Numbered from the stretch's first letter, positions 10,113-22,293 are shown. The stretch: DNA of 62,000 bases from Tubiluchus corallicola (GCA_030141605.1 JAQGDQ010000303.1:1-62000), one strand, 5' to 3'. Numbers and translations are program-made. The notes: a model not told the origin generated them from the letters alone.

Positions 10113-10345
10113 AGGAATTAATTAGATGTTCTATTTTTGACAATTTTCGCTTGGAAAACTGCTGACACAAAACAACTGTTCTGACGTCATCCATTATACT
10201 CTGTCTGTTACCTTATAACTTTAATTCAGTAAAAGCTGCTGCTCGCTTGCGTTATAAATGAGAAGTATGTAGGATGTTCGCGCATTGTTGATTATAAGTG
10301 GATTTGTACGCACTTTGCTAGTCTATATATTAATTTCGCTGGTAT
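10113..10345 (+). repeat. Dispersed repeat family R1, copy 2
   Basis: It aligns over about 230 bp with 12352-12580: TTAGATGTTCTATTTTTG, TTTCGCTTGG, TTCTGACGTCATCCATTATA, TTTAATTCAGTAAAAGCTGC, GCGTTATAAAT, and a GCTAGTC end. It is followed by CTATATATTAATTTC, as after the minisatellite element at 9968. It contains a TGACGTCA octamer and no coding sequence. Confidence 0.85.
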
Positions 10346-11512
10346 AGGCTACAGCTTCGACGGCGGCACCATTTGCGGCGATCTATATATCAAACGAAAG
10401 GTCTCGATCTGGTGTCGTGCCATTGGGGGTTTATTTTTCTAATAGGGCCCACCGGGAGGAACGGGGGGTGAAAAACCGCCAAAAATGGTCATTTTTCGCC
10501 CGTTTTTTGCAAAATCTACACTTCTCATTTCTGAAGAACTTTAAACTGGGTGTCAAACTGCTGAGTTTTTATACAGCTAATAATGATTTTTTGTTCTGCA
10601 TGCTGCATGCCCAACAACTTTTTTGTAACACCAAGAATGATGGGTTAAATTTAACTGTAAAATTATTTTACAGAGGCTAGCAAATGTGAAGTGTGCAATA
10701 AAAACTTATTTATAAATACATAGTAATGCAATTTGTTGGATCTCTTAGTGTCATCAAAATCACAAGGCATAGACAGCTAGTAGTTTTCTATGTTTTTTTT
10801 GTACAAATTGCCATACTAACTCTCACTTGTGCATTTCTGTACAATACAGCTTTTACTGTTTACATAACCACAAATACCTCATTTTACACTGACATTGGCT
10901 GCAGCGACGTCTGATCAGATCCACTGTAGGCTGACTGACAGCAAAAATTAAAAAGTTGTTGACATGCTTTTGATGCTTCCACAAAGAATTATCCTGAGCT
11001 TTTAGTTAAGCTAAGTGAAGGCAGATCCATGTTTAATTTAGTTAATGGGGGTAGCCCAAGCCTTTATTTTCCTTTTCCTTTGTACCAACTAACTCCCTGT
11101 TAGTGATTGAATTACAGAATGGATGATAATCATGGATGAATATTCAATACGTTAAAACCAAGATATATGTTTCCTCGTATAAACTTCACTTGTTTTGCAC
11201 ATCTGCGTGGAGATGTAGTTTTAGATATGCCATACAGATACACCTTGACAGTGTACATGTATAGTGAGTGGAAGCCAGAACAGTGACCTAGAAAAGTTAG
11301 TTCAGGTGCAGAGCTGCTTACGTTTGGATGTTAAAAGCAGCCATGTTAATAAAAAGCAGTGAATAAATGTTGGTAACAACATGAAATTGATTGTGGAGCC
11401 GACAATGGTTACCTTGGTATAGCTGTAGCTGGTGATGTTGATAGACTAGACCCTCTGTCAAAGTCAACTATCCTATATACGTCAGTCAGAGGTGCAAAGC
11501 GCTTGAACACTT
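10346..11512. other. Intergenic, weak repeat similarity only
   Basis: An 87-codon plus-strand frame at 10417-10680 includes the phrase TTTTTCGCCCGTTTTTTGCAAA, which is also seen near 14295-14320. This suggests a shared repeat, not a gene. I recognise no domain. Confidence 0.3.
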
Positions 11513-11594
11513 ACTGTAGTCCCATAGGAGAGATTGTGACTTTTCAAATGCCATCTTGAGAGTCGCGATCTCTCCTGAGGGACTTTACAGCAGT
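11513..11594 (+). ncRNA. Long hairpin resembling a microRNA precursor
   Basis: The two arms, ACTGTAGTCCC then AGGAGAGATTGTGACT, and AGTCGCGATCTCTCCT then GGGACTTTACAGCAGT, fold into a ~30-bp stem with a loop of about 12 nt. The differences between arms are nearly all T opposite G. These are G-U wobbles in plus-strand RNA but would be A-C mismatches in minus-strand RNA, so the plus strand is favoured. The size and symmetry fit a pre-miRNA. Alternatives are a decayed inverted repeat with C-to-T changes or a MITE tip. I do not recognise a known miRNA seed. Confidence 0.4.
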
Positions 11595-12351
11595 ACTGCA
11601 TTTAAGGGTTAATACCATAGTCTAACCAGGCGAATCTGACTGTATTATTTCCCTGATGTATGCCCACAGACTGACACTAACAGTATACTGTGGCCTCTTA
11701 GTCTTATTGGACCATGGAACATTGCGAAAGGCAATGAACTGCGGTTTGGTGCAGTATATCCTGAAAAAGAGCACCCCAAAATTACCCAAGGACTAGTTTC
11801 TATTAGTTCCAAATAAATCTACATTTTCTAGCCTTCTTTTCCAACCGCACACAAGGGCTGATAGCATGGCCTACCCTGTTCAATTAACAGGCAACAGTGC
11901 ACTGAAGTGAGTGCCCAATGTTATGTAAACATGTGCACGTGGTTGACGAACGCCTGACATTGTTTACATGTGTGTAGTCATGGCTGTTTGAGGAATCTGA
12001 TTGGTTAATGCTAATGAGGGAAATAATCTGTCCGGAACTCGGTTGCAAAAAAAAATTTCGCGAACGGGCCGGGGGCGGTGCCAGCCATGGATAGATAGCC
12101 CGTTCAGCGGTGGGTGTAGTAGGCATATTTAGAATTCGCGAGAGGGCCACGGCGTCCCGCAACGGACGTTTTCCGGACCCAACTCGCGATTTTTTTCGAA
12201 ATTTTGGTCAAACGGTCTGTAGAAAAACGTTCTAGCAGCGCTTATGTGACTCTTGGAAGGAGATATATGGCTCTTTAGAAAGAGCAAGAACAGGGCTACA
12301 CGATGATGTGGGCTATATTTTAGAACATGTCCACCAAGAGGAGTGCCGACG
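11595..12351. other. Intergenic with a GC-richer patch
   Basis: About 12050-12170 is GC-rich for this window. A CCAAT-type word on the minus strand lies near 12000. A 92-codon minus frame (11884-12162) has no recognisable motif. The patch could be a promoter or another repeat, and I see no support for either. Confidence 0.3.
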
Positions 12352-12580
12352 AGCTAATTAGATGTTCTATTTTTGGCAACTTTCGCTTGGGAAACTGTTG
12401 ACGCAAAGTCATTGTTCTGACGTCATCCATTATACTCTGCTTATAACCTTATACTTTAATTCAGTAAAAGCTGCTAATGGCTTTGCGTTATAAATCAGGA
12501 CTATGTAGGATGTGCGCGTATTATTGATTATAAGTGTATTTATACGCAATTTTTTGTGGGGCCTTTGCTAGTCTTTGTTA
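12352..12580 (+). repeat. Dispersed repeat family R1, copy 3
   Basis: It is collinear with 10113-10345 and partly with 1995-2185, including TTCTGACGTCATCCATTATA, the GCGTTATAAAT block and the TTTATACGCAA end, and it finishes GCCTTTGCTAGTC. It carries its own TGACGTCA at 12418-12425. No TIR or TSD is evident, so the class is unknown. Confidence 0.85.
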
Positions 12581-15500
12581 ACTTTTGATATCCAGTTTTT
12601 TTTGGTTTGCCTGGAGGCCGTTTAGTAGGTTTCAGTGCCTCATTTAATGCTAATCTTACTGGTGTTGTTCCTGGCAATCTCATTAAATGTCCTACCCATC
12701 TTAGTCTTCTGGTTTTAGTGCTTCAATGTTCTTCTTTGGTTCTGTTATACAACTCCTCATTTGAAATGATATATCTACTTGACTTGAGTATCGCAAAATC
12801 GAAAAAGCACAACAAGAGGAAGTATTCAAAACATTCAAAGTATTCAAAACATTGCTTGATTCAAGAAATGGTCAATGCTTTTAAATGCTTTTAAATATTT
12901 TTTTGATTGCAAACATTTGTTTTTAAAATATTGTCTGTTGTGTTTCCACGTCATCTCTCATTATTTCCTTAAAAATGCAATCTGGTTTTGGCAGTGCAAA
13001 CTCTAGTTTACTCAGTTTGTAGAAATAATTTTGTAACACTTTAAGATTTTAAGCATGTAAGATTTTAGCTGTTCCTTTGTCTTGTATTTATTCAAATACA
13101 TTTAATTACGATTTTAAATTGGTTTAGTTTTTTTGACAGATCTTATTCTGATTCTACCCCCTTCTCCCAGAATAGGGGGAGAGAGAGTCTATTGTCATAC
13201 TGTCAGGATATTATATATAGGGTTAATTGCTTATAAGTGAGATTTGCGTCACAGTTACTTTTACTTTTGCTTTACTCCTTATTTTGTAAAACTAATTAAA
13301 ATATTTACAACAAATAAAATTAGAAGTTTTACAATAATTACCTGTGGAACTCTGAAACCGACAGAATCTTAATGATCTCTCTCGACAGATATTGAGAAGT
13401 TTCGTACTACCTTAGGAAATCATTAGTGACTCTCATGCAGTTACATGAACAGTTTCATTAATTGGCAGCGGCCAAGCACTATAATTTGGCTAATACAATA
13501 ATCAATGTGTGGCTTAATTAGTCGCATATCTCTCCAAAATAAAAAGCTAATGATAGAGTAGCCTGGCTGGGCTAATACATTAGTTTGCAAACCAGAAACT
13601 CAAGTAGCGCTTTCATAGATTACTGTCTTGATGTTCTGCTACTGCTAGTGCTCAAATAATCATCAACCTTGACCTAACTCCTACCTTGAAAAGATGCCTA
13701 AAACAACTGAGAAATTTCGCAAAAGAATGACTTTATTGTCATCACGCGTAACAAGACGTTTTCTCTTTACAAATTTTTCTCAGAAATGAAAAGCTTTTTT
13801 CTGACAAATTATGAGCACTTGGGAAAAGCAACGAATTTCTTTTTACGGATCGCTTTACGCGGAGTGTAAATGGAGGAAAAAATTTCCCAAAAGTGCACCA
13901 ATTACCACCGATAATGCCAGAAGATTATAAGTCAACTGAGACTTGAATAAGCAAGAGAAGCGTCGAGTTCACAGAAGTATTTTTGGTTACTCGCTGGCGA
14001 AGCAATGCGTTTTTGTGGTGCATGGTAAAATGGCACAGGAAAAAGGGCACAACTGCCAAAATAGGAAAAAAATGCGTGCTTATAAAATGGGAGTATAGGG
14101 TTAGGGTTACTCTTGGGGATAATGTTTTGAGTTATTTTCAGCTCTAGCAAGGAAGTTATGTTTCAGGCTGTTTTATTTTTTTGTTTGGTTATGTACAGCA
14201 GTAAGCTATTTCTATTGTAGAGAAGGTGGGTAGGAACAACAAAGATGTGTTTTGTAGCAAATCCCTCGTTAGGAGCAGGGGTAAAACTGGGCGTTTTTTT
14301 CGCCCGTTTTTTTTCACAAAATTTGACCGAGCACCACGTACAAAAATCTTCGTGAAGCACTTCGTGAAGATATTGTAATTCTTTTTTTAATTATAAACTT
14401 GGCGGCCATTTTTTGCATTTAAACCCCTTTCCGCAAATTTTTCGAGCTGGTAACAGCTTTTTTCGGATTCAGCACTGGCTGTGTTGCCCACTTTAGAAAA
14501 AAACGCCCCATACTTTACAGAAGCAGATTTTCAGGATTTTTGTATAGTCTATTATCTCGACCAAGGCAAACAATTACGAATTAGTTCCAAGTTCAATTTC
14601 GAGAAAATCGCTCTTGAAAAACTATGTAACTGTCTATAGCCTTAGCTTATGCATGTATGTAGCCTTTGTATCAACATACATCTATGTGTCAGTCTGTTAC
14701 CATAGCCAAATTGTTGAAGAAATGTAGACATACACTGTGTAAATGTCCGTGCATTATTAATTATAATTCTATGTTATTTTCAGCAAACCGCTTTCGGAAG
14801 TGGTTTAAAACTGTTTTCAAACCGTTTGCGCTAAAATCCGCTGAGCTGCAGCAAGTGCACATATCTTTATGGTTTCAGTACTGTTTGTCCAGTGACTGTG
14901 TGAACACTGAGACGATTTTGAAAACGGTTTGGCTAAAGCATTTTGAAACTGTTTTGCTATATGAAAAGGTATTACATTTATAAAAAAATTATTATTAACC
15001 TATGACATTTCGAGAACGCAGTAGTTTTTACCTCCACATCTGCAAAAAAAACAGCTAAAGAATTAGACCTATATTTACATAAAAATCTGGCTACTAATGT
15101 AAGTTGTATCTTTTGACAGTAACTGTTAAAAGCCTTCCCATTACGGCAATAGTATGCACACAAAGAGCAAGTAGCCCAGTGCTTCGCAGTTTTACGTAAG
15201 CTTTCTGAATTGCTGTTACCGATACTTTCTCTCATCATTAGGAGCAGTTACAATTCAGTAAGTTGCTAATTAAGCTCTGAATGTCAGATACTCTACATCG
15301 TATGCTGCATAAAATATAATCACCCTTTTTTGCAAAACTGTCATGCAGCAGCAATTAGCGACCGAAATCTTTCATGCGCATAAGTATGTTTTACGTAGCT
15401 TGGGTGCTCAGTTACGAAGAAAAGTCTAAGTAGTTTCCAATTTTGCTAATAGCTCAGTGAGATCACCACATGACGACTTTTCTCCGAAGAGTGAAACTTG

Positions 15501-16404
15501 CTCAGAACTAAAGTAAAATGCTAAGATCGAAAATGCCGAGAGCTAGCAAAATCAACCTTAAAACGCAGAGTCTAAACGTCATGCAGAATAATCGAATTCA
15601 GAAATGTCGCAAAATTATGAAAAGCAACATTATTTCACCATGTTTGATATTACTTTTTAGGTATATTCATTTACATTTTATACATTATAACCGCAACAGT
15701 TTTTCTTTCCTTATTATAACGTTTTTACTCTATTACACAGTCTTGTTTCTTTTTTCTTTCATCCTTTCGTTCTTCTTTACCAAATTAATAAAATTGCAAG
15801 ATCTATGCCGCCTCTGCGTGTTTAACATGAATATAATTTGAAGCACTCAAGTATATTTTATTATAAAAAAGATACGAAAAATCTCTTTAGAAAATGGTTT
15901 AAATTAGACTGTACTCTTTGCATACGAAATGAATGAAAAACATGAATACTGCTTAAATTTTCTTTGAGTTTCTTAAATTTTATAGCTTTGATATGTTAAC
16001 TAAGTCTTTTTGTGCTTTATTAATAATTTGACATGCTAACTAAAGTTTTCATGGTTGCAAATTGTTCAGTTTGACCATTCTTGTTTGGCGGTTTTTCACT
16101 GAGCAATTCGTGTACTAAGTTTTGAATTTTCTTTCACTTTGATAATGTATTCCAAATTTGTTCCGCGACCCTTAATTATATTTACTGTATAAATTCTTTT
16201 ATATACTTGTTATTTGTTGAAATGTTTATTTTTGTTAATTTTGATGTTGTCTTAATTATTATCTCGTCAGATTTGATTATGAATTTGATGTTCTTGTGCG
16301 TTTTTTGTAGTTACACTTTATAACTTTTACATGAAATTTTATTCACATATTCATAGGCCTACGAAAAAGTATAGGCCTATATGAAACCGGGCATTCTGCA
16401 GAAT
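12581..16404. other. Intergenic, no supported gene
   Basis: It holds a short tandem AAGTATTCAAAACATTC near 12820-12855, two telomere-like TTAGGG units at about 14098-14110, and a ~100-codon plus frame at 14666-14983 with no recognisable content. The rest is AT-rich, with T-rich stretches and only spurious frames. Confidence 0.35.
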
Positions 16405-16575
16405 GCCTAAGCATTTTATGGAATTCTAAAACAAACTAGGTGAAGTATTTAAAATAATATCCTTATACACTTTCTCTAGGCATTTTATACAATGCGACTA
16501 AATTTTGGTCAATGGACAAAACAAATACGTGAAGTGAAATGTTCTGATATAATTTCCCTAGGCATTTTATATAAT
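16405..16575. repeat. Degenerate ~82-bp tandem repeat
   Basis: AGGCATTTTATA-type phrases recur at about 16408, 16478 and 16560, with AAAACAAATACGTGAAGT-like sequence in the middle of each unit. The last unit abuts the GTA-repeat tail of the adjacent LINE, so the LINE appears to have inserted at the edge of this array. Confidence 0.65.
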
Positions 16576-16881
16576 GTAGTAGTAGTAGTAAAATCTTTAT
16601 TTGCCATTTTAAAACATTGACCGTCATATAAAAAGACAGACAATCAGTGTTAGTTCATATAAAAAACATACACTGTTCTGGGCAAATGCGTCTGGTGCAA
16701 GCTAAACTATAAGTGCAACTAGAAATTCAAAAAATAAAATATAAACTAGTTTAGTCAGGTCTAGCAAAAATGAAATTATGATTTGAGTAAGTATCATCGT
16801 GTTCGTATGTCGGATATTCAAAACGAGTCGTTAAATGTTTTTTTAATTTAGACTTGAATATTGATAAAGAGCTGCTGTGTT

Positions 16882-19576
16882 TTAGTGATGTCGGTAATGA
16901 ATTCCAAATTGTATTGCTTGCTTAGTAATGGAATTCTTTCCATATTGGTTGTTCGTTCTAATGTTTCTTAAATTTAGTGTTCTGTTATTCATACTGGGGT
17001 TTTTAAGAAGTGGGAGCTCATTGTTTTTGAAAGGAGAATTAATATTGTTGATATATTTATAGAGAAACAGGAGAGTTTGATAATCTCTGTGGGCTTCTAG
17101 TATCGGGATTTTCGTGGAGTTTCTTAAAGAGGTGGCAGAATATTTACTTGTATTGTGAGATGATTTCAAAGAATGGCCATTAACTAATCGCAAAGCGTAG
17201 TTTTGAAGTACATTTAATTTGATGTATGATTCTCTTTTCACGTTTTGGTACAGTATGCAGGCATATAAATAATGGGGCAAAATTAAAGTTTTGTAAATTA
17301 GAGTTTTTGTTTTGATAGCTGTCCTCTGATTTGTCGAAGGTACGAAGTACTTAATGCCATTTTTTTATAAATATTGATGAACTGCTCTTCCCACGTAAGC
17401 ATGTTGTCCAACTTAACGTCTAAGAAATTAACAACTTTTGACTGCACAGTAACATCATTTTCTATTTGCAAGGATATAGCAGCTGTATTTTCAGTATTGT
17501 TAATTGTTGGGGATAATACCATAAATTCTGTTTTGTCACTATTCATTTTTAGCTTGTAATAATTAAATGAATGCCATGTTGATATTCTTTATGTCTTTTT
17601 CTAAGTACTGTTTTGCAATGCTGATATTCTCGTGAGCCAGATAAATAGTCGTGTCATGTTGCATATTGCGTAATACTTGAATGCTGTAGAACGTTAGAAA
17701 TATTGTTGATGTAAAGGTTAAACAGTAGAGGTCCCAACAGTGTGCCCTGCGGGATACCTCGTTGTAGGTTAGCCCAATCTGAGAAGGTTGTAGAGTTTAT
17801 TTTAACCCGCTGCTTTCTATTTTGTAGGTAATCATTAATTAATTTTAATGCTGATTGTTCAAATCCAAGTTCTTTCAAATTATCTAATAGTAGTGTGTGA
17901 TTTAAACTGTCGAAAGCTTTACTTAAATCTAGAAAAGCTGCTGCCATATATTTGTTTTTATCAAGATTATCTCGCCAGTTTTCAGTTACGTTTATTATAG
18001 CATCGACAATTGAATGTTTTCTTCTAAATCCGAATTAATTGATGTTTCGATAAGAGTTTATTTTGATTGACATATGTAATAATTAGATCATAGATTACTC
18101 TTTCCCAAATTTTACTCACACAATGAACTATTGATACTGGTCTGTAATTTATTGGTTCATTTTTAGCATTCTTGTTGTGGATTGGTGCAATATTAGCTGT
18201 TTTGCATTGATCAGGAAATTTGCCACGCATAATTATTTGGTTAGTGATATAGGTTATATGTGGAGCAGTTAAATGCATACTGTCCTTTAGAATTTTTATT
18301 GGTATGTCAGATGTGCCACTACCTTTATTGGCATCTAAATTATTTATTTTTTTTAAAATATCAGCAAAAGTAACACTGGAAAATGAAAATTGGTTATTTG
18401 CAGGTCCTACAGTTTTTAGTTTGTCTTTTATGGTATCAGTATAATCAGTCTGCAAATTAAAGTTTCCGAGGTTAACAAACGTCTCATTTAACAAATTTGC
18501 AATATCTTTGGGTTTCGTTATTGTGGTATTGTTGATTTTAAGTTCATTTAACCTATTTTGTTTATTTTTATGTTTATTTATAACATTGTTGATCACTGTC
18601 CATTTTTGTTTTGTAGTGGAGGCACTACTGCATTGTTTTTGAATATATCTGTTTTTTAAAATTTTATTAAGATTGTTGAATTTGTTTCTAGCTTTCTTGA
18701 ACTTTATGTGGTCATTTTTAGATTTAGTGTTAAGCCATATGTTATATAAGTTATTTTTATTATTTATTAAATCATAATCCAATTACTTTCACAATTAAGC
18801 TTTGATTTGATGTTAAATTCTTTAACTTTTTTGAAAGGTGCATGAAGATTTAAGCAGTATTGGATATTGTTTATTAAAATGTCTACTTGAGTGTTTATAT
18901 TTGTTGTAAGGTATATCTCGCTCCAGTTCATTTTAGCTAAGTCATTTAAAAAGTATGTGCCATTATAGTGTGTGAAATCTCTGAAACTTTTCCAAATTTG
19001 TTTATGTAGCCATGTTTCACTTATGCCAATAATTAGATTTTCCGTGGCATGGACTGTATTTTTTAGATATTCATGTTTTTTTACTAAGCTTTGAATATTA
19101 ATGTGAAGGAATTTTAGATGTTTTTTATAATTGTAAATAAAGCTTTTTAATTCTGTATTTATTGTTTGGTTATTCTATTTTGTTGGGCCTGGGTTACTTT
19201 CGATTCCTCCTAATATCTGTAGCAAAACAGTAATTAATAGTGCATGTGTAAAGTTAGTATAAATTTGAATCACTCTTACAATAGTTTGTATGCACTTATA
19301 GTAGGGCTGCATCAAACGAATTTGCAATCGAACTTTTATATAAAGCGATGTTAGTAACGATAGTATTTCAATAGCAAAGATAGTTAATCGCGTGACATAT
19401 TGCTTATAATACAGATGCCTCAATTCAACCACATATACAGTGATATTTTCTGAACTCGAAAGTAAGCATACTGCTGTTATAAAAATTAATTTTGTACATA
19501 GTTTACTCGGCTTAATGCATCCATAATAAATAGTTATGTAATATAAAATTCCAATTGCGTTTTGAACGAAGTACAA
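16882..19576 (-). pseudogene. LINE ORF2: 2A-like leader, truncated endonuclease, reverse transcriptase (broken)
   Basis: From 19576 a hydrophobic leader ends in a 2A-like GGIESNPGP. An in-frame TAG at 19177-19175 follows. The same frame continues into the endonuclease N-terminus (FLHINIQSLVKK, ISETWL) and then jumps straight to the post-endonuclease linker (LNDLAKMNWSEI, LNLHAPFKK), so most of the endonuclease core is deleted. A frameshift near 18785 leads to the RT (INYRPVSIV, KIWERVIYDLI). Another near 18035 precedes FLDLSKAFDSLNH and RGIPQGTLLGPLLFNLYIN. At the catalytic YADD box (about 17655) the frame shifts again and the first Asp appears replaced by His. The thumb region continues from about 17546 to 16882. 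The copy cannot encode an active enzyme. Confidence 0.9.
19184..19210 (-). other. 2A-like ribosome-skipping motif in LINE ORF2
   Basis: The motif GGIESNPGP follows a Leu-rich stretch (LLITVLLQIL). It matches the 2A consensus D-x-E-x-N-P-G-P except that Gly replaces the first Asp. 2A-like peptides at the N-terminus of non-LTR retrotransposon ORFs are described in sea urchins and other animals, where they cause co-translational separation. Activity of this variant is not assured. Confidence 0.7.
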
Positions 19577-19967
19577 TGAGTAAAATGTTGATATACTGTT
19601 AATTTTCCAGATAGCTATAATTATTATTACTAACTATTACACTAACTGGTAATTTCTTTGTTACGTTCGTGAATGTTTGTATGCTGATTAGAAATATATA
19701 TGACAAGAGAAAGATATAACTAATTGTATTTTACGGTTGCTTCCATCATTAAACGCAGACCTCGCTATTTTATATTGTGAAATAAAATTAATTAAGACGA
19801 GTACAGCAATTATCGTGACAAATTTAAATATAATAATAAAATTGTAACCCATTATTTAGATAAAATATATAAACACTAAAATGATAAAAACAGCTTTGTG
19901 TACATTTATCAGTACGACAATACTTTATATTTTATTCTGGGGTTCTTATTATGCGTGCTGTATATTT

Positions 19968-22293
19968 CTATATGACCTTAGCAACGAGTTCACGCACCAG
20001 TGTTTTAAAGGCCTTTGTTAGTTCCCCTTGCTTTTTAATCTGATTGTTTTGTATGTAGGGTTCTGTGTTTGCAAAATCGTGTTGGTTTGCATTTCTCGTG
20101 TATCCCGTGTTTTCATTATCTGTATGTGAAGACCTAGCCAGGGCCTATTTCAGCCTAGGCGAGGCCCGGGGAAGTGGGGCGTGTGAGGCCCCATCGGGGG
20201 AGGGGGGGAGGGGGTGGGGTTGCGCTACCATGGTTGGCGCCCAGAAAATTTTTGAACCGCTAGAACGCCGGAGAAGCATTTTCGTAGAGAAAATATGGAG
20301 TTATACAGTTGTTAAAGGAAAGAACAATTGAAAGAAAAACTGCTTTATTCTCAAGACCAGTCCTTAATACTTGTCAATACTGGCAAAGAGAGCGAGAGAG
20401 AGGGAGAGAGGAGGCAGTATGTTCGCATAAAGCAAAAAAATGTTACCTTGGCGCGAGGCCTCCCTGGAGGGTGAGGCCCCGGGGAAGTATCCCCACTTCC
20501 CCCCCCTTGAAATAGGCCCTGGACCTAGCATCTTCGTGCATTATTTGACCGGCGTTAGAAGAGTCCTTGTTATTGTCTGCACAATACGAGGTGCTCAATA
20601 CAAACGAGCTAGGCCTATTCACAAGTTCTGGTTTCTCATTGAAGTGGTTTGTACTAATTGCAGGTGTTGTAACGCTTGTGGGCCTAGTAGTTAATGACCT
20701 ATTATCTGTTATAAATGGGGTCGGCAGTAGGCCAGGCTTCGACACATTTAAAGAATAAGGCCCATTGACTGCATTAGCATGGTTGACGACTTAAAATTAC
20801 TGTTTTCTACAGAAGGCGCTCTAGATACGTGATAGCTGTTGCTTTTTTCCGCTCTGTACCAACGATCTTTGTCGTTTATACACAATTTCATACGTTCTGT
20901 TAACTTGCTGACCCCCAGCCTACTAAAATGCAAGCCATCTCTAGCCATTAAGTTTTCATCTGTGAAATGGCTAACTAAATCACAAATTTTGACGTCATCT
21001 AACTCTGATTTTTCAATCATATTAAGCAACTGGTCATTGTACGAGCGAATGCTTGAATTTGCCTTTGCAATATCAATTACTTTAGCGTGTGCGTACTTAT
21101 TTGATTTAAGCATGGGGATACTACAAACAAATATATTACAACAGTCAAATTTTGCTTTAATATTACCTATACAGTCCTGGGTGTTCCTGATTAAATCGGC
21201 AACCATTTCTTTCTCTTGCTGGCATGCTTCTGAGCCTTGAAATTGAGTTCTCTCCAGCGCTTGTTTAATGTCGTTAACTCCACATGTAAGATTGACACTT
21301 TCAATCTTTTGCAGGATACTGGGTCGCAACAAGTTCTTTGAGTTCCTCCATAGTAATTCCCCTATAAGAGTGTACTTGAATGTTTCTGCAAATGTCTTGT
21401 GGGTTTAGATATTTGGTTCTCGAATCACCTAAAATGAGGGTCTCTGTCGCAGCATTCAGAGTTTTTGGTGTAGGATTATGTCGCATCTCGCTAATGTTGG
21501 TCTTATGCACATTGTCTCTGTCATCTGTTTTTCTGCCATATGTGTCTGTCTTTTCTAGTACGCTGTTATCCGTCTGTGTTTCAACATTTATAGATGGTCT
21601 AGGCTTTGCACTTAAGGCATCTTCGATTTTACTTAGCCTAGTATTCTGGTTCAGAATTAGCTCATTTAGCTTTTCTAGTTGTTTTTGTAGTGCGTCTCTA
21701 TTGTCATTTATCGTGTCAAATCCTAGGTCTAAATTTGGTTGAAATAGGCATGTTCGACGCCTTAATGTTTTTACGTTATGAGCTTCATTACCATCAGTGT
21801 CTGAGAGAGAGTCTTTCATTACATAATCAAGTGTGGGTGTGTTTAACTGTATCGCACTAGGATATTCCGTTTCACTATGGAGAATGATATTATCCTGAGT
21901 GTAGATTTGATGATGACGTTGTGCCAGTTTCAGGAATTCACACAAATTTTCCCAACACCACTTTAGGTAACAGCCGTTAGTTATTTGTACTGTACCATCA
22001 TCATTGTTAATGTACATCATAGTAACTTTTCTTGAGACGCTTAATTTGTAACTTAAATACTGTTTCTGTTCATTACTGGTCACAGCTACTTTCGCCCTCG
22101 GTTCTAGAATATTCATTGCATACGTCATGCCATACACCAAGTTGTGTAACTCCTCTCCTCTTACTGTTACACTGCCTATGTCATTAACGTGCTCATTTAT
22201 AGTGATTTGATTCGGGAATGATTCATATAGTTTTTCTCTTAATAGTGGAATCGTAATCTTACCAATGTCAGCTGATTTAGCTGAATTTGCCAT
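19968..22293 (-). pseudogene. LINE ORF1: coiled-coil and SGNH/GDSL esterase protein (broken)
   Basis: The first frame (22293-21301, 330 residues) has a helical N-terminal region, a coiled-coil-like segment (LQKQLEKLNELILNQ) and the esterase nucleophile block LILGDSRTKYL. A frameshift near 21310 moves to a frame with CGVND (block III) and ARDGLHFSRLG (Asp-x-x-His, block V), ending at 20748. A further frameshift near 20760 enters a Thr/Pro-rich tail that runs into the MITE at 20521. The same frame resumes after the MITE at 20138 and closes at a stop at 19968-19970. This architecture is typical of ORF1p in CR1/L2-type LINEs. No zinc knuckle is visible. Confidence 0.85.
20139..20521. mobile_element. 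hAT-type MITE with perfect TIRs and 8-bp TSD
   Basis: The element starts CAGGGCCTATTTCA and ends with the exact reverse complement TGAAATAGGCCCTG. It is flanked on both sides by the identical 8-mer GACCTAGC (20131-20138 and 20522-20529). CAGGG termini with 8-bp duplications are diagnostic of the hAT superfamily. It is 383 bp long with GC-rich ends (including a G-rich tract near 20175-20220), has no transposase frame, and is therefore non-autonomous. It interrupts LINE ORF1. The reading frame is continuous when the MITE and one TSD copy are disregarded. Confidence 0.92.

Noticed and set aside
9528-10194. Further His/Thr/Pro frames in the second minisatellite locus
   Set aside because: Same repeat artefact as at 2.3-3.1 kb.
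14094-14112. Telomere-like TTAGGG units
   Set aside because: Only two units; chance or a trivial relic, not an interstitial telomere array.
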